Source: Pontibacter beigongshangensis
GTDB lineage: Bacteria > Bacteroidota > Bacteroidia > Cytophagales > Hymenobacteraceae
DNA length: 64,000 bases
Direction of reading: 5' to 3'
NCBI RefSeq assembly: GCF_014332515.1
Contig: NZ_VFSD01000002.1
Coordinates: 248,001-312,000 of the forward strand
The position numbers and the translations under genes were made by a program. The notes under the pieces were generated by a model, which ran no database searches, had not been told where the DNA came from, and saw nothing but the letters and a program-made list of their open reading frames with translations. Of this stretch, positions 1 through 7,880 are shown piece by piece (the first letter of the stretch is position 1; each line of letters starts with the position of its first letter).

Positions 1-19
1 GTAGCTCCTGGTGCTGCTG

Positions 20-409
20 CTAAAAGGTAAAGAAGTAATTCAGGAAGAAATTCCAGACGAAAACGATAATGGTGGCCCCCAGTTTGGATTGGTAAAAATT
101 GATTCTGGCCTTATCAGAAAACAAGTACAGCAGGAGCGTATGAAACACCAGCCCCAGCAGCGCCACCGACATAAATTTGCTGAATTGCCAGCCTACCTCC
201 TGGTCGTGGTTATGGAATGTCCAGTAGCGGTTTAGGAAGAAATTATTTGTTACGGCTATCACAAAACCCATGGTGTTGGCCATATACTTGTTCCATAGCA
301 GCTTCTCTTTGGCCAAGTGAGTAACGCCGAAGTCCAGTGCAGTACCCGAAAGCCCCACCAATCCAAATTTCATGAACTTTAGTAAAATTACATCTGTAGG
401 CTCAACCAT
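20..409 (-). CDS. GtrA-family membrane protein
   Basis: Small four-helix integral membrane protein of the GtrA type, a family associated with flipping or transfer of lipid-linked sugars for cell-surface polysaccharide. The sequence shows MVEPTDVILLKFMKFGLVG at the start, then hydrophobic stretches separated by short loops, and the family-typical NRYWTFH segment after the second helix. About 129 residues from the ATG at 409, the usual family length. The frame is open upstream to 502, but those 31 extra residues are not hydrophobic and look non-coding. No polysaccharide gene is adjacent in the window, so the substrate cannot be inferred. Confidence 0.8.
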   Translation of the reverse strand: MVEPTDVILLKFMKFGLVGLSGTALDFGVTHLAKEKLLWNKYMANTMGFVIAVTNNFFLNRYWTFHNHDQEVGWQFSKFMSVALLGLVFHTLLLYLFSDKARINFYQSKLGATIIVFVWNFFLNYFFTF

Positions 410-640
410 ACCGGAAAAAGGATGAAAGTAGAATTTAAAGTTACCAGCCTTGCGACTATATGTGTTGGCAATAAACCCCGAAATATAGCACAAATCGGGC
501 ACAAGAGAAAAGCCGGAAGTTTATAATGCTAACACCTCCGAAAATACACGGCCCATTTACAGGAGGCGTTCCGTAAAAAAAGCAACGGCAGCTACAGAAG
601 GTAACTGGCAAACACTGAAATACCGGTTGCCGCAAGCCAC

Positions 641-685
641 ACAGCAGAAGCAGCTACCTGAAAGCCAGGCAACTGCTTCTGCTGT
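641..685 (-). terminator. 13-bp stem hairpin after the 708-1151 gene
   Basis: ACAGCAGAAGCAG at 641-653 is perfectly complementary to 673-685 with a 19-nt loop. It begins 23 nt beyond the stop of the minus-strand gene. There is no clear T run, so termination is inferred from position only. The arms carry the CAG/CTG triplets seen beside many repeats in this window. Confidence 0.45.
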
Positions 686-707
686 TGTACGCGCAAATTA
701 GCTGTGC

Positions 708-1151
708 TTATTTAAACAAACCACCCAGTTTGTCGCTCAGGCCTTTGGTTACTTTATCTTTCATGCCAGCGCCAAACAGCCCCATTACGTCCAGCTTGCT
801 CAAGCCATCGCCTGTAACCTGTCCGCCAAATTTCTGCATCAGGAACGAGATTACAAACGGCCCTACCTGCTTTGCCATCTGATCCGGAATACCCAGTTTA
901 GAGGTCAGGTCACCGACATAGTTGTGGATGATGCTGTTAACGGCCGGATGGTCGCCTACTGCTTTTTTGCCCTGCAGCAAATCCATGATACCGCCAAAGT
1001 CACCGTCTACGGCTTCCTTTTTCAGCCCCTCCGTCAGGTTGTCCTTGGCCAGGTCTACGGAGCGGTTTGCTTTGTCGGGCTCCAGGCTAAATTTACTTTG
1101 CAGCTCCCCGGTGAGCTGGCCCTTTACTTGGTTTATTATTTTATCCAGCAT
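708..1151 (-). CDS. Hypothetical cytoplasmic protein, 147 aa
   Basis: I do not recognise a named family. From the ATG at 1151 the protein begins MLDKIINQVKGQL and has no signal peptide or membrane helix. It is rich in Gly, Lys and Asp, and its second half carries glycine-rich turns (FGGQVTGDG, LFGAGMKD, KLGGLFK) between predicted helices. This resembles small DUF937-like helical proteins, but the similarity is too weak for assignment. The frame extends to 1196, with 15 additional residues of non-typical composition. It stands alone, with a hairpin just downstream. Confidence 0.6.
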   Translation of the reverse strand: MLDKIINQVKGQLTGELQSKFSLEPDKANRSVDLAKDNLTEGLKKEAVDGDFGGIMDLLQGKKAVGDHPAVNSIIHNYVGDLTSKLGIPDQMAKQVGPFVISFLMQKFGGQVTGDGLSKLDVMGLFGAGMKDKVTKGLSDKLGGLFK

Positions 1152-1408
1152 AGTAGTATTATATATGAATAATGTGTTGCAGGCACTTTTTTGCACCTGT
1201 TTCTGTTTAGCTTATATAACGGGAACCAGAAAAAGAAGATTTTAAAGCACCAAAAACCAACCTTTAGCCTTATACAGACCATTTCAAACAGATTTTCTAT
1301 ATAGTAAAGACTGTTTATATGCAGGTCAAAGCATAATTGGCAAAGTAATTGCATCCGCAGCTTGAAGTTTTCCTGCTACCGGAATTTAGAACTTTGCCTA
1401 CTAAACCT

Positions 1409-1963
1409 ATGAACTTTCGTTACCTCACCTTCCTGGTTATTATTTTAATTGCTGGTGCAGCCTTTTCAAACACCAAGCTCAAAAAAGTGAACATCACCAA
1501 AGAAATAAGTGTGATGCTGCCACATGATTTTTTGCCCATGCCAGATGACGGCATTGCCCGAAAATACCCGTCTACCACCAAACCCCTTGCTGTGTACTCA
1601 AGCCCCAACGGGCAGGTGGACTTTAGCGTGACCCAGAAGGCCACCCCGTTCAGGGAGGGCGACCTGCAGATGATGCGCGAGTTTTACAAAGCGGCCATTA
1701 TTGAGAAATTCACGAAAGTAGATTTTATAAGAGAGGAAATAAGCACTATCAAAGGCAAAGACCACATTGTGTTTGAGTTTGTGTCTACGCTTGAAGAAAC
1801 GCGTCAGGGCAGTAACCTGGCACCGGTGCAGCGCTATAGCATCATTCAGTATGCCGTAGAGGGCAATCAGGTGTATATTTTTACATTCCATGTACCTTTT
1901 ACGCTGAAAAAGAACTGGCAGCCCACCGCCCAGGAAGTGATGAATTCGATAAAAGTGAAGTAA
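1409..1963 (+). CDS. Secreted hypothetical protein, 184 aa
   Basis: The ATG at 1409 gives MNFRYLTFLVIILIAGAAFS, a clear Sec signal peptide. An in-frame extension to 1349 would place 20 residues before the signal peptide and is unlikely. The mature part (about 160 residues) is a mixed alpha/beta domain with no cysteine or obvious catalytic motif. It recalls PsbP/DUF1795-like periplasmic domains, but I cannot assign it with confidence. It is followed 28 nt later by a strong intrinsic terminator, so it is probably monocistronic. Confidence 0.65.
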   Translation: MNFRYLTFLVIILIAGAAFSNTKLKKVNITKEISVMLPHDFLPMPDDGIARKYPSTTKPLAVYSSPNGQVDFSVTQKATPFREGDLQMMREFYKAAIIEKFTKVDFIREEISTIKGKDHIVFEFVSTLEETRQGSNLAPVQRYSIIQYAVEGNQVYIFTFHVPFTLKKNWQPTAQEVMNSIKVK

Positions 1964-1991
1964 GGTTTCTTTAACTACATAGTTTAGAAGT

Positions 1992-2019
1992 CGCTCCTGC
2001 AAAAGGAGCGGCTTTTTTT
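1992..2019 (+). terminator. Intrinsic terminator
   Basis: CGCTCCT (1992-1998) pairs perfectly with AGGAGCG (2004-2010) across a 5-nt loop, followed by GCTTTTTTT. This is a classic rho-independent terminator for the gene ending at 1963. Confidence 0.85.
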
Positions 2020-2020
2020 A

Positions 2021-2028
2021 TACCTTCG
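2021..2028 (+). promoter_or_regulatory. Candidate -7 box for tadA
   Basis: TACCTTCG differs from the Bacteroidota -7 consensus TAnnTTTG at one base. It lies directly after the preceding terminator, 22 nt before the tadA ATG. The same octamer lies at 32323-32330 ahead of the LD-carboxypeptidase gene. Confidence 0.35.
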
Positions 2029-2050
2029 GGAAAAACAGCAGCAAAACCCC

Positions 2051-2503
2051 ATGGCAATTTTATCTATCCACAGCGATGAGTATTTTATGCAGGAAGCATA
2101 CCGGCAGGCAAAAAATGCCCTGGCAGAAGGCGAAATACCGATAGGAGCCGTTATAGTATGCAACAACCGCATTATCGCCAAAGCTTATAACCAGACCGAG
2201 AAGCTCAACGATGTAACGGCCCATGCCGAGATGATCGCCTTTACCGCCGCCTCGGAGTACCTGGGCAACAAATACCTGCACGATTGCACCCTGTACGTGA
2301 CCGTGGAGCCCTGCGTGATGTGTGCCGGGGCCAGCTACTGGGCACAGCTCAAGCGGGTGGTATATGGCGCAGCGGAGCCTAAACGGGGTTACAGAAGGCT
2401 GGGCGTAAACCTGCTGCACCCAAAAACCGAGATGGTGAGCGGCATTATGGCCCAGGAGTGCGCCGAACTCATGACGACCTTCTTTACAAGTAAAAGAAAT
2501 TGA
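2051..2503 (+). CDS. tadA: tRNA-specific adenosine deaminase TadA
   Basis: Cytoplasmic zinc deaminase, expected to convert adenosine-34 to inosine in tRNA-Arg(ACG). The 150-residue protein has the cytidine deaminase fold signatures: HAE at residues 58-60 (zinc His plus proton-shuttle Glu) and PCVMC at 87-91 (two zinc Cys). The early EIPIGAVIV segment is typical of TadA. Length matches the family. A guanine deaminase of similar size is the alternative, but the HAEM...PCVMCAGA pattern and the C-terminal region favour TadA. Confidence 0.9.
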   Translation: MAILSIHSDEYFMQEAYRQAKNALAEGEIPIGAVIVCNNRIIAKAYNQTEKLNDVTAHAEMIAFTAASEYLGNKYLHDCTLYVTVEPCVMCAGASYWAQLKRVVYGAAEPKRGYRRLGVNLLHPKTEMVSGIMAQECAELMTTFFTSKRN

Positions 2504-2504
2504 C

Positions 2505-2512
2505 TATATTTG
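2505..2512 (+). promoter_or_regulatory. -7 promoter box of sodA
   Basis: TATATTTG matches the Bacteroidota TAnnTTTG consensus exactly, with transcription expected to begin about 7 nt downstream. It is just after the tadA stop and 79 nt before the sodA ATG. No strong -33 TTTG is visible at the ideal spacing. Confidence 0.5.
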
Positions 2513-2590
2513 AGGCAGATATTTTTAATGCAAACGTACGCGCGATGAAGTGCGTATGTAATGTTACACATATAAAATTATAAAGAAACT

Positions 2591-3199
2591 ATGGCTTTTG
2601 AACTTCCAAAACTTCCGTATGCTTACGATGCCCTGGAACCACATATCGATGCTCGTACCATGGAGATCCACCATACCAAGCACCACCAGGCATATACCAC
2701 CAACCTCAACAATGCCATTCAGGGCACTGACCTGGAAGGTAAGTCTATCGAAGAAATTCTGACCAGCATTCCGGCTGATAACAAAGCGGTTCGCAACAAC
2801 GGCGGCGGTTTCTACAACCACAACCTGTTCTGGACAGTGCTTTCGCCAAATGGCGGCGGGCAGCCTTCCGGCGAGTTGGCCGATGCCATCAACTCCGCTT
2901 TCGGTTCTTTCGATCAGTTTAAAGAGAAATTCAATGCGGCTGCTGCTACGCGCTTCGGTTCAGGCTGGGCCTGGCTTTGCGTGAAAGACGGCACGCTGGA
3001 AGTATGCTCAACCCCGAACCAGGACACGACCATCATGCCTTTCGCAGAAGGTTGCGGCGGACAGCCAATCCTGGGTCTTGACGTTTGGGAGCACGCCTAC
3101 TACCTGAACTACCAGAACCGTCGCCCAGACTACATCAGCGCTTTCTGGAACGTGGTGAACTGGGACGAAGTAACCAGACGCTTTAACGAAGCAAAATAA
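2591..3199 (+). CDS. sodA: Superoxide dismutase, Mn/Fe type (probably Mn)
   Basis: Converts superoxide to oxygen and hydrogen peroxide in the cytoplasm. The 202-residue length is normal. The four metal ligands are visible: H27 ([12 protein letters not shown]), H77 ([11 protein letters not shown]), D164 and H168 in DVWEHAYY. The NQD at 143-145 places the active-site Gln in the C-terminal half, as in Mn enzymes, rather than beside H77 as in typical Fe enzymes. Metal choice is therefore inferred to be Mn, though cambialistic enzymes exist. Its own -7 box lies upstream and its own terminator downstream, so it is monocistronic. Confidence 0.96.
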   Translation: MAFELPKLPYAYDALEPHIDARTMEIHHTKHHQAYTTNLNNAIQGTDLEGKSIEEILTSIPADNKAVRNNGGGFYNHNLFWTVLSPNGGGQPSGELADAINSAFGSFDQFKEKFNAAAATRFGSGWAWLCVKDGTLEVCSTPNQDTTIMPFAEGCGGQPILGLDVWEHAYYLNYQNRRPDYISAFWNVVNWDEVTRRFNEAK

Positions 3200-3256
3200 T
3201 ATAGGTAGATGCAGATGCTAAACACGAAGTTTTAGTCATCATTTTCTAACCCGAAA

Positions 3257-3286
3257 AGCCCTGCCCGAAACGGTGGGGCTTTTTTT
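3257..3286 (+). terminator. Intrinsic terminator of sodA
   Basis: AGCCCTGCC pairs with GGTGGGGCT (two G-T wobbles) around a 6-nt loop, followed by a run of seven T. It lies 58 nt after the sodA stop. Confidence 0.8.
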
Positions 3287-3650
3287 ATGGGCACAGGATT
3301 TTCTTTAATCCTAAATCTTGATCAACAGCAGCAGACGACCTGGATAGGCTAAATAATTGCTGGTTGTTGGTTGTTGAATGGTTAAATGGCTGGTTTGGAG
3401 ATTTGAAGCCGAAGTACTACGCTTAGACTTGAAGAACTCCTGCCAGGTGTAGTTTCTAACTACCTTTGCTTCACCGAAGCAAAGGGTACGCCTGGTATGA
3501 TTTTCAGCTTTTGCCTTGCCCATTACTGCTTTTTTCGCTGCTTCAGGCAGTGAGGTTAGCCGGAGAGGAACCCATATAAAAAGAGCGTAGCCGGAAACTA
3601 CGCCCTGTGAAGAAGAAAAAGTCCTGCGTCTTGTGTCCTTTTTCAGCAGC
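3287..3650. other. Noncoding stretch with hairpins and repeat fragments
   Basis: No credible gene. It contains a decayed copy of the dispersed repeat (CAGCAGCAG then ATAATTGCTGGTTG near 3326-3366), followed by the TTGTTGAATGGTTAAATGG flank that accompanies other copies. Two short perfect hairpins are adjacent: GTAGTT/AACTAC at 3450-3464 and a 10-bp stem CCTTTGCTTC/GAAGCAAAGG at 3463-3485. The imperfect palindrome at 3585-3603 recurs in inverted form at 12952-12970. Confidence 0.6.
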
Positions 3651-3659
3651 AGGAGCAGT

Positions 3660-3690
3660 GCCTCCGGAGGGCCATTTTCATTGGCATAAT
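3660..3690 (+). repeat. Core repeat copy (MBOAT leader 1)
   Basis: GCCTCCGGAGGGCC followed by ATTTTCATTGGCATAAT. It has the reading-direction orientation seen downstream of most genes, and here sits at the 5' edge of the duplicated MBOAT cassette. Confidence 0.85.
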
Positions 3691-3788
3691 CTGGCTGCCG
3701 CACACAAAAACAGAATTCTGCGGCACCTGCCTTTGCCCCTTCCCCGGAAAATAGGCAACTTAGCGCCCGCTTAACCCGCTGCCGCCCC

Positions 3789-5276
3789 ATGCTGTTCAAC
3801 TCCTTCGAGTTCCTGGTCTTCTTCCCTTCCGTGGTGCTGCTCTACTACCTGCTGCCCCACCGCCTCCGCTGGGCCCTGCTGCTGGCGGCCAGCTACGCCT
3901 TCTACATGTGCTGGCGCGTGGACTACGCCCTGCTGCTGGCCTTCTCCACCCTCATCGACTACACCTGCGGCCGCATGATGGGCCGCCACCCCGACCAGCA
4001 GCGGCACAGGCGCAAGCCCTGGCTCTGGCTCAGCCTCGTCTCCAACCTGGGCATCCTCTTCGCCTTCAAGTACCTGGACTTCTTCAGCTCGGCCGCCAGT
4101 GACCTGGCCCGCCTGCTGGGCCTGGACTACGCCGCCCCCGCCTTCGGGCTGCTGCTGCCCATGGGCATCTCCTTCTACACCTTCCAGACCATGAGCTACT
4201 CCATCGACGTCTACTACGGCCGCATCAGGCCCGAGCGCCACCCGGGCATCTTCGCCCTCTTCGTCACCTTCTTCCCACAGCTGGTGGCCGGGCCCATCGA
4301 AAGGGCAGAAAACCTGCTCACACAGCTCCGCCAGAAACACGAGTTCAACTACCAGCGCCTCACCGACGGGCTCAAGCTCATGGCCTGGGGCCTGTTCAAG
4401 AAGGTCGTCATCGCCGATAGGCTGGCCCTGATGGTCAACCAGGTCTACGCCGACCCCGCCGACTACCAGGGCATCCCCCTGCTCATGGCCACCGGCTTCT
4501 TCGCCTTCCAGATCTACTGCGACTTCTCGGGCTACTCCGACATGGCCATCGGGGCGGCGCAGGTCATGGGCTTCCGCCTGATGGAGAACTTCCGAAGGCC
4601 CTACTTGGCCAAGAGCATCCGCGAGTTCTGGGGCCGCTGGCACATCTCCCTCTCCACCTGGTTCCGCGACTACCTCTACATCCCGCTGGGCGGCAACCGC
4701 GTGGTCCGCTGGCGCTGGTACTACAACCTCTTTCTCACCTTCGTGGTCAGCGGCCTCTGGCACGGGGCCAACTGGACCTTCCTGGCCTGGGGGGCGCTCC
4801 ATGGGCTCTACCTGGTGCTGGAGGCAGCCACAGCCTCCGGGAACGGACCCAAACCAGATTATCCCAATAAAAAAGGCCCTCCGGCGCTTAAAAGGCTCCT
4901 GCAGGTGGGATCCACCTTCGCCCTCGTCTGCCTGGCCTGGATCTTCTTCCGCGCTGAGAACATCGCCGAGGCATGGTATATCCTGTACCACAGCTTTTCA
5001 GGGTTTTCCAGAAGCCTGGAAATTATGATGGACCCAACCCATGACCTGCAGGTGGCTTACCGCTTTCTGGGATATTCGCGCGCCACGTTTCTGCTTTCGC
5101 TACTGCTGCTTAGCGTGTTGCTGGGGGTGGAACTGATGCAGCGACAGCAATCGTTGAGACGGCGTTTAGCGGCTGCCCCAGCTTACTTGCGGTGGTCGGT
5201 CTACAACCTGGTTGTGGTGGCGCTGATCCTCCTCGGCGTTTTTTCTGACACAGAGTTTATCTACTTTCAGTTCTGA
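3789..5276 (+). CDS. MBOAT-family O-acyltransferase (AlgI/DltB-like), copy 1
   Basis: Multi-pass membrane acyltransferase of the AlgI/PatA/DltB type, expected to pass an acyl group from the cytoplasm to an extracytoplasmic polymer. The 495 residues include FWGRWHISLSTWFRDYLYIP with H285, and WHGANW with H325, the position of the catalytic His in AlgI. It ends in FIYFQF, a terminal aromatic motif shared with AlgI-type MBOATs. Residues 1-399 are identical to those of the gene at 6399, and residues 400-495 are different. A stretch near residues 356-366 (PDYPNKKGPP) is encoded by a copy of the dispersed core repeat. The partner SGNH gene begins 3 nt after the stop. The substrate polymer is unknown. 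Confidence 0.93.
   Translation: MLFNSFEFLVFFPSVVLLYYLLPHRLRWALLLAASYAFYMCWRVDYALLLAFSTLIDYTCGRMMGRHPDQQRHRRKPWLWLSLVSNLGILFAFKYLDFFSSAASDLARLLGLDYAAPAFGLLLPMGISFYTFQTMSYSIDVYYGRIRPERHPGIFALFVTFFPQLVAGPIERAENLLTQLRQKHEFNYQRLTDGLKLMAWGLFKKVVIADRLALMVNQVYADPADYQGIPLLMATGFFAFQIYCDFSGYSDMAIGAAQVMGFRLMENFRRPYLAKSIREFWGRWHISLSTWFRDYLYIPLGGNRVVRWRWYYNLFLTFVVSGLWHGANWTFLAWGALHGLYLVLEAATASGNGPKPDYPNKKGPPALKRLLQVGSTFALVCLAWIFFRAENIAEAWYILYHSFSGFSRSLEIMMDPTHDLQVAYRFLGYSRATFLLSLLLLSVLLGVELMQRQQSLRRRLAAAPAYLRWSVYNLVVVALILLGVFSDTEFIYFQF
4857..4887 (-). repeat. Core repeat embedded in MBOAT coding sequence, copy 1
   Basis: ATTATCCCAATAAAAAAGG followed by CCCTCCGGCGC matches the core with a handful of changes and is read in frame as DYPNKKGPPA. 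It probably lies in a loop between membrane segments. The match to GGCCCTCCGG is exact. Confidence 0.65.
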
Positions 5277-5279
5277 CCT

Positions 5280-6254
5280 ATGCGAAAACTGCTTCTGAGA
5301 ATCCTGGTCTTTCTGTGTACCCTGCCGGTAACGTACCTGCTGGCAATAGCCTTCCTGATTTTCACTAACCTACACAACCTGTTCAATGTCAGGCTGAATC
5401 CGGTTGGTGCGGGTAGCACGATGGTCCGGCTTCAGGAAGCGGCACAAGCCGGGCCGGTTGATTTTTTGTTTGTCGGTTCCTCGCATGCCTACAGAGGTTT
5501 CGATCCGCGTGTTTTTGCGGAGGCTGGCTACAGCTCTTTTAACCTCGGCACCACAGCTCAGAGCCCCATTAACTCCTACTACCTGCTGCGGGAACACCTG
5601 GCGCACCTGCAGCCAACCTACCTTGTAATGGATGTGTACTGGGAAGTGCTGCAGGAACAAGGCGCGGAGGCTAACATAGATCTACTGTCGAATGCGCCGC
5701 TTAACCGAAACATGGCAGCGATGGCCCTTGCCACAAAAGATGTGAGCGTTTTTAATACGCTCGTAGCGGCAGCCATCAGAGGAATAACGGCACCGCTCCG
5801 CCAGGCAGAGCCGACACTGGAGCCAGAGGAAGGCTACATCTCGGGCGGCTATGTTGCGGCCAACTACACACATCAGCAGGCAAACCTGAACAAACTCAAA
5901 AGCGGCGAGGCAGCACTCAACCCGCTTCAGTTGCAGTACCTGAAAAAGATTATGGAGCTGGCTCGCCAGCATGGGACTACTCCTATTTTTGTAACCGCCC
6001 CGGTCACCAAAGAGCACAAGGCCTCTGTCCTGAACTACAGCACATTTAAAAAGCACCTGACTACGGTACTACAACAGCACAACCTTACCTTGCTCGACTT
6101 TAATGAAGGAAAATACGCCCTTCCCCTTTCCTCCGAAACCGATTTCTACGACCATCACCACCTGACCCAGGCCGGTGTGACCAAGTTCAACAGGTTTTTC
6201 CTGGAAGTGCTGCAGAGGGAGAAGCTGCTTTTATCGTTAGAAATAAGGCGATAG
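5280..6254 (+). CDS. Membrane-anchored SGNH-like acyltransferase/hydrolase, partner of MBOAT 1
   Basis: This is the kind of protein (AlgJ/AlgX, DltD-like) that completes acyl transfer outside the membrane. The 324 residues start with one N-terminal membrane helix (about residues 5-30). Then comes VGSSHAYRGFDP, with the presumed nucleophile S67 or S68, and near the C-terminus YDHHHLTQAG, giving the Asp-x-x-His pair D291/H294. It follows the MBOAT stop by 3 nt, so the two are co-transcribed and probably form one complex. Its base composition resembles the MBOAT tail rather than the G+C-rich cassette. An esterase role is the alternative. Confidence 0.8.
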   Translation: MRKLLLRILVFLCTLPVTYLLAIAFLIFTNLHNLFNVRLNPVGAGSTMVRLQEAAQAGPVDFLFVGSSHAYRGFDPRVFAEAGYSSFNLGTTAQSPINSYYLLREHLAHLQPTYLVMDVYWEVLQEQGAEANIDLLSNAPLNRNMAAMALATKDVSVFNTLVAAAIRGITAPLRQAEPTLEPEEGYISGGYVAANYTHQQANLNKLKSGEAALNPLQLQYLKKIMELARQHGTTPIFVTAPVTKEHKASVLNYSTFKKHLTTVLQQHNLTLLDFNEGKYALPLSSETDFYDHHHLTQAGVTKFNRFFLEVLQREKLLLSLEIRR

Positions 6255-6269
6255 CTCCTGAGGAGCAGT

Positions 6270-6300
6270 GCCTCCGGAGGGCCATTTTCATTGGCATAAT
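6270..6300 (+). repeat. Core repeat copy (MBOAT leader 2)
   Basis: Identical to 3660-3690 and part of the duplicated cassette. It lies 15 nt downstream of the first SGNH gene, in sense orientation. Confidence 0.85.
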
Positions 6301-6398
6301 CTGGCTGCCGCACACAAAAACAGAATTCTGCGGCACCTGCCTTTGCCCCTTCCCCAGAAAATAGGCAACTTAGCGCCCGCTTAACCCGCTGCCGCCCC

Positions 6399-7880
6399 AT
6401 GCTGTTCAACTCCTTCGAGTTCCTGGTCTTCTTCCCTTCCGTGGTGCTGCTCTACTACCTGCTGCCCCACCGCCTCCGCTGGGCCCTGCTGCTGGCGGCC
6501 AGCTACGCCTTCTACATGTGCTGGCGCGTGGACTACGCCCTGCTGCTGGCCTTCTCCACCCTCATCGACTACACCTGCGGCCGCATGATGGGCCGCCACC
6601 CCGACCAGCAGCGGCACAGGCGCAAGCCCTGGCTCTGGCTCAGCCTCGTCTCCAACCTGGGCATCCTCTTCGCCTTCAAGTACCTGGACTTCTTCAGCTC
6701 GGCCGCCAGTGACCTGGCCCGCCTGCTGGGCCTGGACTACGCCGCCCCCGCCTTCGGGCTGCTGCTGCCCATGGGCATCTCCTTCTACACCTTCCAGACC
6801 ATGAGCTACTCCATCGACGTCTACTACGGCCGCATCAGGCCCGAGCGCCACCCGGGCATCTTCGCCCTCTTCGTCACCTTCTTCCCACAGCTGGTGGCCG
6901 GGCCCATCGAAAGGGCAGAAAACCTGCTCACACAGCTCCGCCAGAAACACGAGTTCAACTACCAGCGCCTCACCGACGGGCTCAAGCTCATGGCCTGGGG
7001 CCTGTTCAAGAAGGTCGTCATCGCCGATAGGCTGGCCCTGATGGTCAACCAGGTCTACGCCGACCCCGCCGACTACCAGGGCATCCCCCTGCTCATGGCC
7101 ACCGGCTTCTTCGCCTTCCAGATCTACTGCGACTTCTCGGGCTACTCCGACATGGCCATCGGGGCGGCGCAGGTCATGGGCTTCCGCCTGATGGAGAACT
7201 TCCGAAGGCCCTACTTGGCCAAGAGCATCCGCGAGTTCTGGGGCCGCTGGCACATCTCCCTCTCCACCTGGTTCCGCGACTACCTCTACATCCCGCTGGG
7301 CGGCAACCGCGTGGTCCGCTGGCGCTGGTACTACAACCTCTTTCTCACCTTCGTGGTCAGCGGCCTCTGGCACGGGGCCAACTGGACCTTCCTGGCCTGG
7401 GGGGCGCTCCATGGGCTCTACCTGGTGCTGGAGGCAGCCACAGCCTCCGGGAACGGACCCAAACCAGATTATCCCAATAAAAAAGGCCCTCCGGCGCTTA
7501 AAAGGCTCCTGCAGGTGGGATCCACCTTCGCCCTCGTCTGCCTGGCCTGGATCTTCTTCCGCGCTGAGAACATCGCCGAGGCATGGTATATCCTGCAGAA
7601 AATTCTTCTGAACGTTCCTGAGGAATTGCTTAACCTTGTGCAGCAGCCCAGCCGCATAAGTCAGGTAATACTTTATGACAATTACACTAAATTTCTTTTC
7701 ATGCTCCTGATGCTGGGTGTGCTTCTCTCGGTGGAGGTGTTACAATCCAGAATGCGCATCAGGGCTTATCTAAACAGGCAGCCAAGGGCGCTACGATGGT
7801 CGTTGGCTTACCTGCTTATTTTCACGATTCTGTTTTTTGGTGCCTTCAATAACAATGAATTTATCTACTTCCAGTTCTAA
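6399..7880 (+). CDS. MBOAT-family O-acyltransferase (AlgI/DltB-like), copy 2
   Basis: Same fold, motifs and predicted role as the gene at 3789: H285 and catalytic H325 in WHGANW, in a 493-residue multi-pass protein. Residues 1-399 are identical to copy 1. The tail (400-493, starting QKILLNVPEELL) is homologous to that of copy 1 but strongly diverged, and regains identity at the final FIYFQF. The partner SGNH gene starts at 7855 inside this reading frame, so translation is coupled. The pattern of identical catalytic body with differing C-terminal helices suggests that the tail, with the partner, sets partner or substrate choice. That is inference. Confidence 0.93.
   Translation: MLFNSFEFLVFFPSVVLLYYLLPHRLRWALLLAASYAFYMCWRVDYALLLAFSTLIDYTCGRMMGRHPDQQRHRRKPWLWLSLVSNLGILFAFKYLDFFSSAASDLARLLGLDYAAPAFGLLLPMGISFYTFQTMSYSIDVYYGRIRPERHPGIFALFVTFFPQLVAGPIERAENLLTQLRQKHEFNYQRLTDGLKLMAWGLFKKVVIADRLALMVNQVYADPADYQGIPLLMATGFFAFQIYCDFSGYSDMAIGAAQVMGFRLMENFRRPYLAKSIREFWGRWHISLSTWFRDYLYIPLGGNRVVRWRWYYNLFLTFVVSGLWHGANWTFLAWGALHGLYLVLEAATASGNGPKPDYPNKKGPPALKRLLQVGSTFALVCLAWIFFRAENIAEAWYILQKILLNVPEELLNLVQQPSRISQVILYDNYTKFLFMLLMLGVLLSVEVLQSRMRIRAYLNRQPRALRWSLAYLLIFTILFFGAFNNNEFIYFQF
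7467..7497 (-). repeat. Core repeat embedded in MBOAT coding sequence, copy 2
   Basis: Same in-frame core-like segment as at 4857-4887, carried along in the second cassette. Confidence 0.65.

Larger units (their letters stand above)
3651..4985 (+). repeat. 1,335-bp near-perfect direct repeat, copy 1 (MBOAT cassette)
   Basis: This block recurs at 6261-7595 (constant offset 2,610). I see one difference, G at 3746 versus A at 6356. It begins at AGGAGCAGTG immediately before a core repeat, spans 138 bp of leader, and ends after codon 399 of the MBOAT gene, where the two copies diverge abruptly. A sample line of the cassette (3841-3900) is 72% G+C by hand count, against about 55% in the tail (5101-5160). 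Recent duplication or ongoing gene conversion explains the identity. Confidence 0.95.
6261..7595 (+). repeat. 1,335-bp near-perfect direct repeat, copy 2 (MBOAT cassette)
   Basis: Second copy of 3651-4985, including the core repeat, the 5' leader with its TGCCGCA/TGCGGCA hairpin (6306-6335), and codons 1-399 of the MBOAT gene. It starts only 6 nt after the stop of the first SGNH gene. Confidence 0.95.

Noticed and set aside
3771-4991. Long minus-strand open frame (406 codons) opposite the MBOAT gene, repeated at 6381-7412
   Set aside because: It is an artefact of G+C-rich, strongly codon-biased coding on the plus strand; the translated sequence is Glu/Gly/Val-rich without domain or start signals.
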